Shown in pieces: positions 29,920-38,274 of a stretch of 64,000 nucleotides of DNA. Source of the stretch: JACVRW01 sp963803245 (GTDB lineage Bacteria; Actinomycetota; Thermoleophilia; Solirubrobacterales; Thermoleophilaceae); the NCBI GenBank assembly GCA_963803245.1, contig CAWDLI010000013.1, positions 1 to 64,000 of the forward strand. Reading direction: 5' to 3'. The notes under the pieces are model-generated. The model searched no databases and was not told where the DNA came from. It saw only the letters and a list, made by a program, of their open reading frames with translations. Both the position numbers and the translations under genes were made by a program. Position 1 is the first letter of the stretch, and every line of letters begins with the position of its first letter.

Positions 29920-30429
29920 TCAGCGAATGCCGAAGCCGCTGGGCTCGACCGCGATGAGGGCCGCGCGAGGCGGGCCGCAGGTCGCGATTCGCGCCGACAG
30001 CGTTCCGACCCGCGGTGCGCCCTCGGAAATGAGGCGTACCGGCAGCGCCACGGTCTCGCAGCGGCGGTCGCTGGCACGCCGGACGTGCTGCTCGAGCTGG
30101 TCGTCGCCGAGCGGGCACGTGATGATTGAGAGGAGGTGCGAGCCCGTGAGCTCGCCTTCCTCCCCGAAGAGCTTGTCGCCGCTGCGGCTCACGGCACTCA
30201 CCGCGAGCTCGGCTGTGACGACCATGAAGGCTGCGCCGGGACCCGGCAGGGCGTCGCCGGCCGAGGTGAGCATGACGCCCATGCCGCAGCGGTCGCACAC
30301 GCGCCGGCTGTGCTCGGGGCGACCCGCAAGGGGGTTGTCCGGGGCGCCGCAACGCGAGCAGAAGCGGATCGTCGCGAGACGGTCATGCGGGGGGCGCGTG
30401 GACTCGTAGGTGTGTGTGAGGAGCGGCAT
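29920..30429 (-). CDS. Zinc-ribbon plus PAS-like domain protein (hypothetical)
   Basis: This 169-aa protein opens with a four-Cys zinc ribbon at about residues 24-49: CSRCGAPDNPLAG then VCDRCGMG. After a short linker comes a PAS-like stretch (AAFMVVTAELAVSAVSRSGDKLFG, EEGELTGSHLLSII) and a more variable C-terminus. I know no characterised protein with this pairing. It could be a small redox or metal sensor, or an adaptor for a regulator. It lies upstream of the MerR gene on the same strand and is divergent from fumarase across a region rich in palindromes. Confidence 0.68.
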   Translation of the reverse strand: MPLLTHTYESTRPPHDRLATIRFCSRCGAPDNPLAGRPEHSRRVCDRCGMGVMLTSAGDALPGPGAAFMVVTAELAVSAVSRSGDKLFGEEGELTGSHLLSIITCPLGDDQLEQHVRRASDRRCETVALPVRLISEGAPRVGTLSARIATCGPPRAALIAVEPSGFGIR

Positions 30430-30493
30430 CGACGGTCGAGTCCGATCAGAACACGGAGCCCCGCGATTCGCCTGCCCCCATCGCGCAATGCAG

Positions 30494-30542
30494 CGGTTAG
30501 GTGTGCGAAACCGACACCTCTCGAGCGATAGCCTCCTAACCG
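30494..30542. promoter_or_regulatory. Nested inverted repeats between zinc-ribbon gene and fumarase
   Basis: CGGTTAGG (30494-30501) pairs with CCTAACCG (30535-30542). Inside it, AGGTGT (30499-30504) pairs with ACACCT (30514-30519) around a 9-nt centre. The inner 21-bp palindrome has operator geometry; the outer arms could form a structured leader. The two pairings share bases, so they are mutually exclusive as RNA folds. Confidence 0.45.
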
Positions 30543-30552
30543 GAACCGAATG

Positions 30553-30588
30553 ACATCGCTGCGGGGCGGCCGAGCCGCCCCCTTGCGC
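30553..30588 (+). repeat. Diverged hairpin repeat, copy 6 (in fumarase leader)
   Basis: Stem GGGGCGGC (30563-30570) / GCCGCCCC (30574-30581) with loop CGA, flanked by CATCGCTGC and CTTGCGC, each one base from the flanks of the standard repeat. The stem sequence is different but perfectly paired. It sits upstream of the fumarase start, not behind a stop codon. Confidence 0.6.
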
Positions 30589-30604
30589 ACACGACAGGAG
30601 GCGA

Positions 30605-31916
30605 ATGGCCGTTCAGCAGGAGCTCTGGGGTGCCGAGACGAGCAAGGCGGTGGAGAACTTCCAGGTCTCCGGCGAGCGCGTGCCGGTGCCCGTCGTACGG
30701 TGGCTCGCGCGCCTGAAGGCCGAGGCCGCGCGCGTGAACGCCGAGCTGGGGCTGCTCGACTCCGAGCTGGCCGAGCGGATAGCGCGCGCGGGTGACGAGG
30801 TGGCGGCCGGCGAGCACGACGACCAGTTCCCCATCGACGTGTTCCAGACCGGCTCGGGCACCTCCACGAACACGAACGCGAACGAGGTGATCGCGAACCT
30901 CGCCGGCGAGGGCGTCCACCCGAACGACCACGTGAACATGGGCCAGTCCTCGAACGACGTGTTCCCCTCCGCGGTCCATCTCGCGGCGATCGACGGAGGT
31001 GCGCGAGCAGCTGATCCCGGCGCTCGACCACCTTGCCCGGCGCTCGCCGGGAAGGCGGACGAGTTCGCCGACATCGTGAAGGCGGGCCGCACCCACATGA
31101 TGGACGCCGTGCCGGTGACGCTCGGCCAGGAGTTCGGCGGCTACTCCGCTCAGATGAGCCTCGGGCGCGACCGCGTGAGCGACGCGCTGGGCCGCGCCGA
31201 GCAGATCCCGCTCGGCGGCACAGCCACCGGCACCGGGCTCAACACCCACCCCGAGTTCGCCGAGCGCGTGCGCGAGCGGCTGGGCCTGGGCGTGGCCCCG
31301 CGCGACCGCTTCGAGGCGCAGGGCAACCGCGACGGCCTCGTGGAGCTGCACGGCGCGCTCAAGGTCGTGGCGGTGTCGCTCACCAAGATCGCCAACGACC
31401 TGGTGCTGATGGGCTCGGGGCCACGCACCGGGCTGGTGGAGCTCCAGCTGCCCGAGCTGCAGAAGGGCTCCTCGATCATGCCCGGCAAGGTCAACCCCGT
31501 GATCCCGGAGGTGACGCTCCAGGTCGCGGCCCAGGTGATCGGCAACGACGCCGCGATCACGCTGGCGGGCACGCAGGGCAACTTCGAGCTGAACGTGCGC
31601 GTGCCGCTGATCGCGCGCAACCTGTTCGACTCGATCCGGATCCTCACGTCCACCTGCCGGCTGCTCGCCGAGAGGTGCGTGTCGGGCCTCGTGGCGAACG
31701 AGGACCAGCTGCCGCCGCCACGCGGAGTCCACGCCGGCGATCGCCACGGCCCTCAACCCGCACATCGGCTACGACCTCGGCACGGAGATCGTGAAGGAGG
31801 CCGTGGCCTCGGGCCGGACGATCCGCGAGGTGGCGATCGAGAAGGGCGTGGATGAGGCGACCCTGGACGAGGCGCTCGACCTGCGGGCGATGGCACGCGG
31901 GTCGGAGCAGGAGTAG
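30605..31916 (+). CDS. fumC: Fumarate hydratase class II, with frame breaks
   Basis: This is a class II fumarase of about 437 aa, which converts fumarate to malate in the TCA cycle. Motifs are QTGSGTSTNTNANEV, NMGQSSNDVFPSA, AGRTHMMDAVPVTLGQEF and the signature GSSIMPGKVNPV. Three indels are visible. An extra base near 30994 and a missing base near 31040 put about 15 residues out of frame (expected EVREQLIPALDHLAR). An extra base at 31709-31721 shifts the end. Corrected, the protein continues AESTPAIATALNPHIGYD and stops at 31916; uncorrected it stops at 31855. AGGAGG precedes the ATG. Confidence 0.9.
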
Positions 31917-31929
31917 CTCGGGAGCGGCC

Positions 31930-32991
31930 GTGAACCGGCTGGTTCTCCTGCTGGTGCTCCTTGCCGGAGCGGTGGTCGCCCTCACATCGGCGGGCGGGAC
32001 GGCCACGGCGGGCGTGGCGAACCCGCTCGCGGGTCTCCCCCTGTACGTGGACCACGACTCGCCGGCCTGGAAGGCGTGGGAGAGGTACACGCGACGCGGC
32101 CAGAAGCGCAAGGCCGGGCTCGTCTGGAAGATCGCGCGCGAGCCCAGGAGCATCTGGCTCGGGGCGGCCACCGGGCCCAACCCCCAGTTCGAGGCTCGCC
32201 GCCGCATCGACGCGGCCAAGGTGGTGGGGGCGGTGCCGGTCTTCGTGGTCCTGCGCGCCCAGGCCAACCGCTGCTCGCCGACCTACCAGGGCGGTGGCCC
32301 ACGCGAGGACCGAGCCACCAGCAACTGGTACGACGCGCTCGCGCGGGGAATCGGCAACGACCGGGTGGTGATCGGGTTCGAGCCGGACTCGCTCGGAACG
32401 ATCCAGTGCCTGGCCCGCAGCCGGCGTGACGACCGCTACCGGCTGCTCGGCCATGGCGTCGACGCGCTCTCGAAGCTCCCCAACGCGACCATCTACCTGG
32501 ATGCCGGCGCATCCGACTGGGAGAGCGCCCAGAGCACCGCCAAGCAGCTGCGCATGATCGGGATCGAGAAGGTGCGCGGCTTCATGCTCAACGCCACCCA
32601 CTACGACTGGACGGCGGCGAACATCCGTCACGGGCTCGAGATCTCCCGGCTCACCGGCGGCAAGCACTTCGTGGTCAACACGGCGGAGAACGGGCGCGGA
32701 CCCGTGCACTACCGCAGCCGGAAGGGCCGGCCGATCAACGTCTGGTGCAACCCGGGCCTGCGCGGACTCGGGCCGCCGCCCACCACCGAGACGTCCAACC
32801 CGCTGGTGGACGCCTACCTCTGGATCAACCGGCCGGGCTTTGCGCAGGCCTGCTCCGGACGCAGGATCGCCTGGTATCCGCCAAAGGCGCTCAGCTACGC
32901 GCGGTTCGCCACCAACTGGGAGAAGCCCCCGCGCGGCACGCGCCTCGGCCACCGCAAGCGCTACCCGCGGAGCGCGTTCGGGATTCCGTAG
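31930..32991 (+). CDS. Secreted glycoside hydrolase family 6 (cellulase-like)
   Basis: This 353-aa secreted protein has a signal peptide (LVLLLVLLAGAVVALTSAG) and a complete GH6 catalytic domain. GH6 landmarks are PLYVDHDSPAWKAW, VPVFVVLRAQANRCSP, VIGFEPDSLGTI, IYLDAGASDWE, GFMLNATHYDWTAANIRHG and WCNPGLRGLGPPPTTET. GH6 enzymes are inverting endoglucanases or cellobiohydrolases that use Asp as catalytic acid. No cellulose-binding module is attached. The GTG start is 13 nt after the corrected fumarase stop. Its stop is 3 nt from that of the convergent M23 gene. Scavenging of plant or wall glucan is likely but not proven. Confidence 0.93.
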   Translation: MNRLVLLLVLLAGAVVALTSAGGTATAGVANPLAGLPLYVDHDSPAWKAWERYTRRGQKRKAGLVWKIAREPRSIWLGAATGPNPQFEARRRIDAAKVVGAVPVFVVLRAQANRCSPTYQGGGPREDRATSNWYDALARGIGNDRVVIGFEPDSLGTIQCLARSRRDDRYRLLGHGVDALSKLPNATIYLDAGASDWESAQSTAKQLRMIGIEKVRGFMLNATHYDWTAANIRHGLEISRLTGGKHFVVNTAENGRGPVHYRSRKGRPINVWCNPGLRGLGPPPTTETSNPLVDAYLWINRPGFAQACSGRRIAWYPPKALSYARFATNWEKPPRGTRLGHRKRYPRSAFGIP

Positions 32992-32994
32992 CGC

Positions 32995-34008
32995 TCAGCA
33001 GCCGGGCAGGTGAGCGCGGGCGAAGCTCTTCGCGCCGCGCGCGGGCACGGCGTCGGCCCTGCCGGCGGTCACAGGTCCGCACTCGTCCCGGTGTGAGCCC
33101 TGATCCGCGGTCCCCAGGTGGGCTGCCGTCGTGGCCAGCATGTAGGGCAGCGGGGTGATCGGAGTGTCGAACCGGCGGACCTCCCAGTGCAGGTGCGGGC
33201 CGGTGGAGCGGCCGGTGGAGCCCACGTACCCGAGCCGCGTCCCACCGCTCACGGCGCGCCCGGGGGCGACCGCGACGCGGGAGAGATGCGCGTACCAGGT
33301 GGCGAAGCCGAGCCGGTGCTTGACCACGACGAGGTTCCCGTAACCGCCCGTGTTCCAGCCGGCGAAGACCACCACGCCCCGGCCGGCCGCCTTGACGCGC
33401 GTGCCCCCCGGCACGGGGAAGTCGATGCCGGTGTGGCGGCGGCCGCCGATGTGGCCGAAGCCGTCGCCCATCGGACCCGCGAGCGGCCGGAAGAAGCGCA
33501 CGGGCGAGTTGGGATGGACGCCCCTGCCCCTGCGCAGCGAGCCGATCGTCTGGGCGCCGGCGATTCCGTCGGCCGCGAGGCCCGTCGAGCGCTGGTAGGC
33601 GTACACCGCCCGGGCCGTGCCCGGGCCGTAGCCGCCGTCGATGCCGCCGGGAGAGAAGCCGCTGCGCCAGAGGAGGAACTGCACGGCGGCCACGTCCCAG
33701 CCGACGTGCGGCTGGGCGAGCACGCGGCTGCCGAGCAGCGGGCGGCCGCGGCTTCCGAGGGCGCGGCGCGTCTGAGGCCCGGCCACGCCGTCCACGGCCA
33801 GGCGCTTGCGCCGCTGGAAGCGCATCGTCGCCGCCCGCGTCATCGGGCCTGGCACCCCGTCCACCTCGATCGTGTAGAGCCCCTTCGCCTGCAGGGCGGC
33901 CTGGAGCGCGGCCACGCGGGGGCTCCCCGCGAACGCAGGTGCAGGGGCAAGGCATAGGGCGGCGACGACGAGCACGGCGACGCCCCAGCGGATCCTTCCG
34001 CGAGGCAT
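32995..34008 (-). CDS. Secreted M23 peptidase with two peptidoglycan-binding domains
   Basis: This 337-aa exported protein has a signal peptide (VAVLVVAALCLAPAPAFAG), then two PG_binding_1 repeats (about residues 32-85 with GPMTRAATMRFQRRKRL, and 105-165 with YGPGTARAVYAYQRSTGL). A LytM/M23 domain follows (about 185-295): HIGGRRHTGIDFPVPGG supplies the first zinc His and Asp, and STGRSTGPHLHWEVR holds the HxH. It should be a zinc endopeptidase cutting peptide cross-links in the wall. The C-terminal 45 residues are low-complexity with two Cys. It is divergent from the SBBP gene. Confidence 0.93.
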   Translation of the reverse strand: MPRGRIRWGVAVLVVAALCLAPAPAFAGSPRVAALQAALQAKGLYTIEVDGVPGPMTRAATMRFQRRKRLAVDGVAGPQTRRALGSRGRPLLGSRVLAQPHVGWDVAAVQFLLWRSGFSPGGIDGGYGPGTARAVYAYQRSTGLAADGIAGAQTIGSLRRGRGVHPNSPVRFFRPLAGPMGDGFGHIGGRRHTGIDFPVPGGTRVKAAGRGVVVFAGWNTGGYGNLVVVKHRLGFATWYAHLSRVAVAPGRAVSGGTRLGYVGSTGRSTGPHLHWEVRRFDTPITPLPYMLATTAAHLGTADQGSHRDECGPVTAGRADAVPARGAKSFARAHLPGC

Positions 34009-34099
34009 GGTTCAGGGGTCGGCACGGCGACCGCCGCAGCCAAGGACCTGCACCAATCCATGCACGCCGAGGGTGGCCCGGGAGCGCCAGCCACCCGAT

Positions 34100-34105
34100 T
34101 AGACT
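34100..34105 (+). promoter_or_regulatory. -10 box TAGACT upstream of SBBP-repeat gene
   Basis: TAGACT, giving an inferred leader of about 50 nt that contains the AGGAG ribosome-binding site at 34152-34156. This gene therefore appears to have a led transcript. Confidence 0.4.
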
Positions 34106-34163
34106 CGGCCCACCGATCGGGAGGCCGTGCAGGGTGGAGATCGCCGGGACCAGGAGCAGCAAC

Positions 34164-36794
34164 GTGGCGGGTCGGAGCCGATTCACGCTCCGATCGATCG
34201 GAGCGCTCCTGTTGCTCATGGGCGCTGCGGCTCTCCTGCTCGCGCGCGCCGCCTCCGGGCCGACCGGAGGCGAGACAGCGCGGGCCGCGACGGACGCGAT
34301 GGCGAAGCTGCCGCTGAGCTTCATCCCCAACCGCGGCCAGGTGGACGCCGAGACGCGCTTCTACGCCCAGGGGGCCGGCTACGCGTTCGGCTTCACCCGC
34401 CGGGGCGTCTCGCTCGACCTGTCGCGGGGCCGCCGCGCGACCGCGCTGCGGCTCAGCTTCGTCGGCGCCGCCCGCACGCCGGCCATCGAGGCCGACTCGC
34501 CCCTGCCGGGGAAGGTGAACTACCTGCGCGGCGAGGGCGCGGCGAGCTACTCCAACCTTCCGACCTACGGCGAGATCCGCTACCGGGAGGTCTGGCCGGG
34601 CATCGACATGGCGGTGCGCGGCCAGGGCGGCACCCTCAAGTACGAGTTCCACGTGCGGCCGGGCGCCGACGTACGCGACATCGGCCTGGCCTACAGCGGC
34701 GCCCAGGGACTCTCGACGAGCGCGGACGGAGGCCTGCTGGTTCACACAGGACTCGGGGTGCTGCGCGACAAGCCGCCCGTCAGCTACCAGGTCGTGGACG
34801 GGAAACGCGTGCCGGTGGCCAGCCAGTTCGCGCTCCGTCCGCCGGCCGGCGGCTACGGCTTCGCCGTCGGGCGGCACGACCCCGCACGCCCGCTGGTCAT
34901 CGACCCCGGGCTCGTCTACTCCACCTTCCTCGGCGAGCAGACCGTCTACGGGCCCTCGCGGATCGCCGCCGACGCCCAGGGCAACGCCTACCTGGCGGGC
35001 TCGACCATCTCGTCGGACACCCGCACCACTCCCGGCGCCTACGACACGTCCCTGACGGGGAGGCAGGACGTGTTCGTGAGCAAGCTGAACCGGGCGGGCA
35101 CGGGCCTCGTCTACTCGACCTACATCGGGGGCTCGCGGGTCGGCACCTCATCCGAGAACGACCGCGACCAGGCGGTCGCGGTGGATGCCGCGGGCAGCGC
35201 GTACCTGCTCGGGACCACCGACGCCCAGGACTTCCCCACCACCCCGGGGGCCTACGACGGCGCCACAAGCTCGAGCGCGGCCTTCGTGGCCAAGCTCAAC
35301 CCATCGGGCAGCGCCCTCGACTACTCCGCCCTCATCGTGGACACCTCCGAGCTCGAGCAGGCCTTCGACATCGCCGTGGACTCGGCTGGAAGCGCCTACG
35401 TGGGAGTGACCACGCGCGGCTCGATCGCCACGACGCCCGGCGCCTTCGACACCGAAGGCAGCTTCGGAATCGACGTGGGCCTGATCAAGCTCAACCCGGC
35501 GGGGTCCGCGCTCGACTACGCGACGTATGTCGCCGGCCAGGATCAGGACAACCTCGGGTCCGTGGCGGTGGACCGGGACGGAAACGCCGTGATCACCGGC
35601 AACACGTACTCCACCGACTTCCCGACCACACCCGGAGCGTTCCAGACCACTTTCCCGAGCAGCTATGGCAGCCTGACCTCCGAGTCGGCGTTCGTGACGA
35701 AGGTCAACGCGGCCGGCTCGGACCTCGTGTACTCGACATATCTCGGCGCCCGCCCGAGGGGCACGCGCGGACAGGGCGTGGCGGTCGACGCGAGCGGGAG
35801 CGCCTACGTGACCGGCATGACACGCGCGAGCACCTTCCCCACCACACCGGGCGCGTACGACAGGACGTTCAACAACAACGGGGGCTCCGCCCCGACCGAC
35901 GCGTTCGTGACGAAGTTCGGGCCGTCCGGGTCGCTCTCGTACTCGACGTTCCTGGGCACGACGGCCTTCGCCGGAATGGACATCGGAGTCGACCGCGCCG
36001 GGAACGCCGTGGTGGCCGGGATGGCGGGCGACCCTCCGTTCCCGACCACGCCCGGCGCGTTCGACACCACGGGCGACAACACCGATCTGTTCGTGGCCAA
36101 GCTCAACACCACGGGCTCGGCGCTGTCCTACTCCACCTTCCTGGGCGGTGAGGGGATCGAGCAACCCGGCGGCCTCGCGGTCGACGGCGACGGCAACGCC
36201 ATCGTCAGCGGGCTGACGAGGGACAGGAGCTTCCAGACCACCCCCGGCGCGCTCGACTCGACCTACAACGCCTTCCCCACGCAGAGCTTCGTGGCGAAGC
36301 TTGACCTGCTGCCCACCGGCTTCCTGTTCGGCAGCGGCGACGCGGGCGGCCAGTTCAGCGCGATGAGCGCGAACACGAAGCGCGCCTCCCCCTTCACCGT
36401 GTTCGCCAACGCGACCGTGCGCAGGCTGCACGCCTACATCGACGGCGGAGGCGCGACCAGCGGCAGCCAGACGCTGCGCGCGGTGCTCTACCGCAACGCC
36501 GGGGGGCAGCCCGCCGCCCGCGTGGCGCAGAGCTTCGATGTGACCGTCAACGCCGGCGACCCCGGCCACTGGCAGCCCTTCTACCTCGCCCCACCGGCCA
36601 ACATCGGCCCCGGGGTCTACTGGCTGGGCCTGCAGAGCGGCGCCGCGAACGGCGTGGCTCGCTTCGCCTGGAGCGCCAAGCCTGGGTCGCGGCGGTTCAA
36701 CATCGACTCCTTCGCCGACGGGCCCTCAGACCCGTTCGGGGCATCGACCGCCGACGAGCAGCAGCTCTCGATCTACGCGGGCGGCAGCTTCTAG
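34164..36794 (+). CDS. SBBP-repeat (beta-propeller) secreted protein with DUF7948-like N-terminus
   Basis: This protein is about 876 aa. After a signal-anchor (IGALLLLMGAAALLLARAA), residues about 45-250 form a DUF7948-like domain (LPLSFIPNRGQVDAETRFYA). At least seven SBBP units (PF06739) follow, recognised by the recurring D-x-x-GNAYxxG, DFPTTPGAYD, AFVxKLNPxG and LxYSTYLGG blocks. A C-terminal beta domain (about 750-876: TVRRLHAYIDGGG, GVYWLGLQSGA) follows. Extracellular propellers of this kind are of unknown function. GTG 34164 is chosen for AGGAG 7 nt upstream; GTG 34134 is also in frame. The stop shares CTAG with the convergent dehydrogenase gene. Confidence 0.88.
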   Translation: MAGRSRFTLRSIGALLLLMGAAALLLARAASGPTGGETARAATDAMAKLPLSFIPNRGQVDAETRFYAQGAGYAFGFTRRGVSLDLSRGRRATALRLSFVGAARTPAIEADSPLPGKVNYLRGEGAASYSNLPTYGEIRYREVWPGIDMAVRGQGGTLKYEFHVRPGADVRDIGLAYSGAQGLSTSADGGLLVHTGLGVLRDKPPVSYQVVDGKRVPVASQFALRPPAGGYGFAVGRHDPARPLVIDPGLVYSTFLGEQTVYGPSRIAADAQGNAYLAGSTISSDTRTTPGAYDTSLTGRQDVFVSKLNRAGTGLVYSTYIGGSRVGTSSENDRDQAVAVDAAGSAYLLGTTDAQDFPTTPGAYDGATSSSAAFVAKLNPSGSALDYSALIVDTSELEQAFDIAVDSAGSAYVGVTTRGSIATTPGAFDTEGSFGIDVGLIKLNPAGSALDYATYVAGQDQDNLGSVAVDRDGNAVITGNTYSTDFPTTPGAFQTTFPSSYGSLTSESAFVTKVNAAGSDLVYSTYLGARPRGTRGQGVAVDASGSAYVTGMTRASTFPTTPGAYDRTFNNNGGSAPTDAFVTKFGPSGSLSYSTFLGTTAFAGMDIGVDRAGNAVVAGMAGDPPFPTTPGAFDTTGDNTDLFVAKLNTTGSALSYSTFLGGEGIEQPGGLAVDGDGNAIVSGLTRDRSFQTTPGALDSTYNAFPTQSFVAKLDLLPTGFLFGSGDAGGQFSAMSANTKRASPFTVFANATVRRLHAYIDGGGATSGSQTLRAVLYRNAGGQPAARVAQSFDVTVNAGDPGHWQPFYLAPPANIGPGVYWLGLQSGAANGVARFAWSAKPGSRRFNIDSFADGPSDPFGASTADEQQLSIYAGGSF

Positions 36795-38260
36795 TCCATG
36801 TTCATGGCGACGTACTTGGTCTCGAGGAACTCCTCGATGCCCTCGTTGCCGCCCTCGCGCCCGATGCCCGACTGCTTGACGCCGCCGAACGGCGCGCCCG
36901 CGTTTGAGACCATGCCCTGGTTCAGGCCGACCATGCCTGTCTCGAGCCGCTCACAGACGCGGATCGCCCGCTTGACGTCGCGGGTGAACACGTAGGCCAC
37001 GAGCCCGTACTCGGTGTCGTTGGCACGCTCGATCGCCTCGTCCTCCGATGAGAAGCCCGCGATCGGAGCCACCGGCCCGAAGATCTCCTCGCTGAACACG
37101 CGCGCCTCGGGCGGCACGTCGGCCAGCACCGTGGGCGGGTAGAAGTAGCCGCGCCCGTCGGGGGCCTCGCCGCCGGTGAGGCGCGTGGCTCCCTTCGAGA
37201 CCGCGTCCTCCACCAGCTCGGCCACCTTCTCGCGCGAGGGCTCGTCGATCAGCGGTCCCACCTTCACGTCGTCCTCGGTGCCGCGGCCCAGCTTGAGCGC
37301 TCCCATCTTCTCGGCCAGCCGGCGCGCGAACTCGTCCTTCACGGAGTCCGCCACGTGGAAGCGGTTGGCGGAGGTGCAGGCCTCGCCGATGTTGCGCATC
37401 TTCGCGAGCAGCGCTCCCTCCACCGCCTCGTCGAGATCCGCGTCCTCGAACACGAGGAAGGGGGCGTTGCCGCCGAGCTCCATCGACGTCTTGAGGACGT
37501 TGCCGGCGGAGGCCTCGATCAGCTTCTTGCCGACCTCGGTCGAACCGGTGAAGGACAGCTTGCGCAGGCGCGGGTCCTCGATCAGCGGCCCGGTGACCTT
37601 GCCCGACGACGAGGTGGTCACGATGTTGAACACGCCGCCGGGGAGGCCGGCCTCCTCGAGCACCTGCCCGAGCGCGAGCATCGAGAGCGGGGTCAGCTGC
37701 GCCGGCTTGATGACGATCGTGCAGCCCGCAGCGATCGCCGGGCCCACCTTGCGCGTGCCCATCGCCATGGGGAAGTTCCAGGGCGTGATCATCAGGCACG
37801 GCCCCACGGGCTGCTTCATCGTGAGAACGCGGCTCGTGCCGTTGCCGAACTGCTTGTAGTCGCCGTCGAGCCGCAGCGCGTCGCCGGAGTGCCAGCGGAA
37901 GAAGTCGGCCGCGTACACGATCTCCGACTTGGACTCCGCCAGCGCCTTGCCCATCTCGAGCGTCATCAGGAGCGCGAGCTCGTCGGCGCGCTCCATCATC
38001 AGCTCGAAGGCGTCCCAGAGGATCTTGGCGCGGTCGTTGGGCGCCGTGGCGCCCCACTCGGCCTGCACCGCCACGGCGGCGTCCAGTGCCGCCTTGCCGT
38101 CCTCCGGCGTCGCGTCTGCCACCTCGCAGAGGACCTCCTCGGTGGCCGGATCGATCACCGGGAAGGTCGCCCCTCCGGCGGCGTCGCGCCACTCGCCCCC
38201 GATGTACAGGCGCTTCTCCACCTGCTCGACCACCTGCTGTTCCTGTGTCGCTATCGCCAT
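36791..38260 (-). CDS. NAD(P)-dependent aldehyde dehydrogenase (succinate-semialdehyde type)
   Basis: This 489-aa aldehyde dehydrogenase is closest in motifs to GabD. Features are the nucleotide/active-site region ITPWNFPMAMGTRKVGPAI, the Gly turn SFTGSTEVGKKL, the general-base Glu in MELGGNAPFLV, and the catalytic Cys in NIGEACTSANRF. The C-terminal KQSGIGREGGNEGIEEFL is typical of GabD. Whether the substrate is succinate semialdehyde is inference. ATG 38260 has GGAGAG 7 nt upstream. It follows the acetolactate-synthase-like gene by 14 nt on the same strand, suggesting a shared transcript. Confidence 0.92.
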   Translation of the reverse strand: MAIATQEQQVVEQVEKRLYIGGEWRDAAGGATFPVIDPATEEVLCEVADATPEDGKAALDAAVAVQAEWGATAPNDRAKILWDAFELMMERADELALLMTLEMGKALAESKSEIVYAADFFRWHSGDALRLDGDYKQFGNGTSRVLTMKQPVGPCLMITPWNFPMAMGTRKVGPAIAAGCTIVIKPAQLTPLSMLALGQVLEEAGLPGGVFNIVTTSSSGKVTGPLIEDPRLRKLSFTGSTEVGKKLIEASAGNVLKTSMELGGNAPFLVFEDADLDEAVEGALLAKMRNIGEACTSANRFHVADSVKDEFARRLAEKMGALKLGRGTEDDVKVGPLIDEPSREKVAELVEDAVSKGATRLTGGEAPDGRGYFYPPTVLADVPPEARVFSEEIFGPVAPIAGFSSEDEAIERANDTEYGLVAYVFTRDVKRAIRVCERLETGMVGLNQGMVSNAGAPFGGVKQSGIGREGGNEGIEEFLETKYVAMNMD

Positions 38261-38274
38261 CGGTGTCTCTCCTT

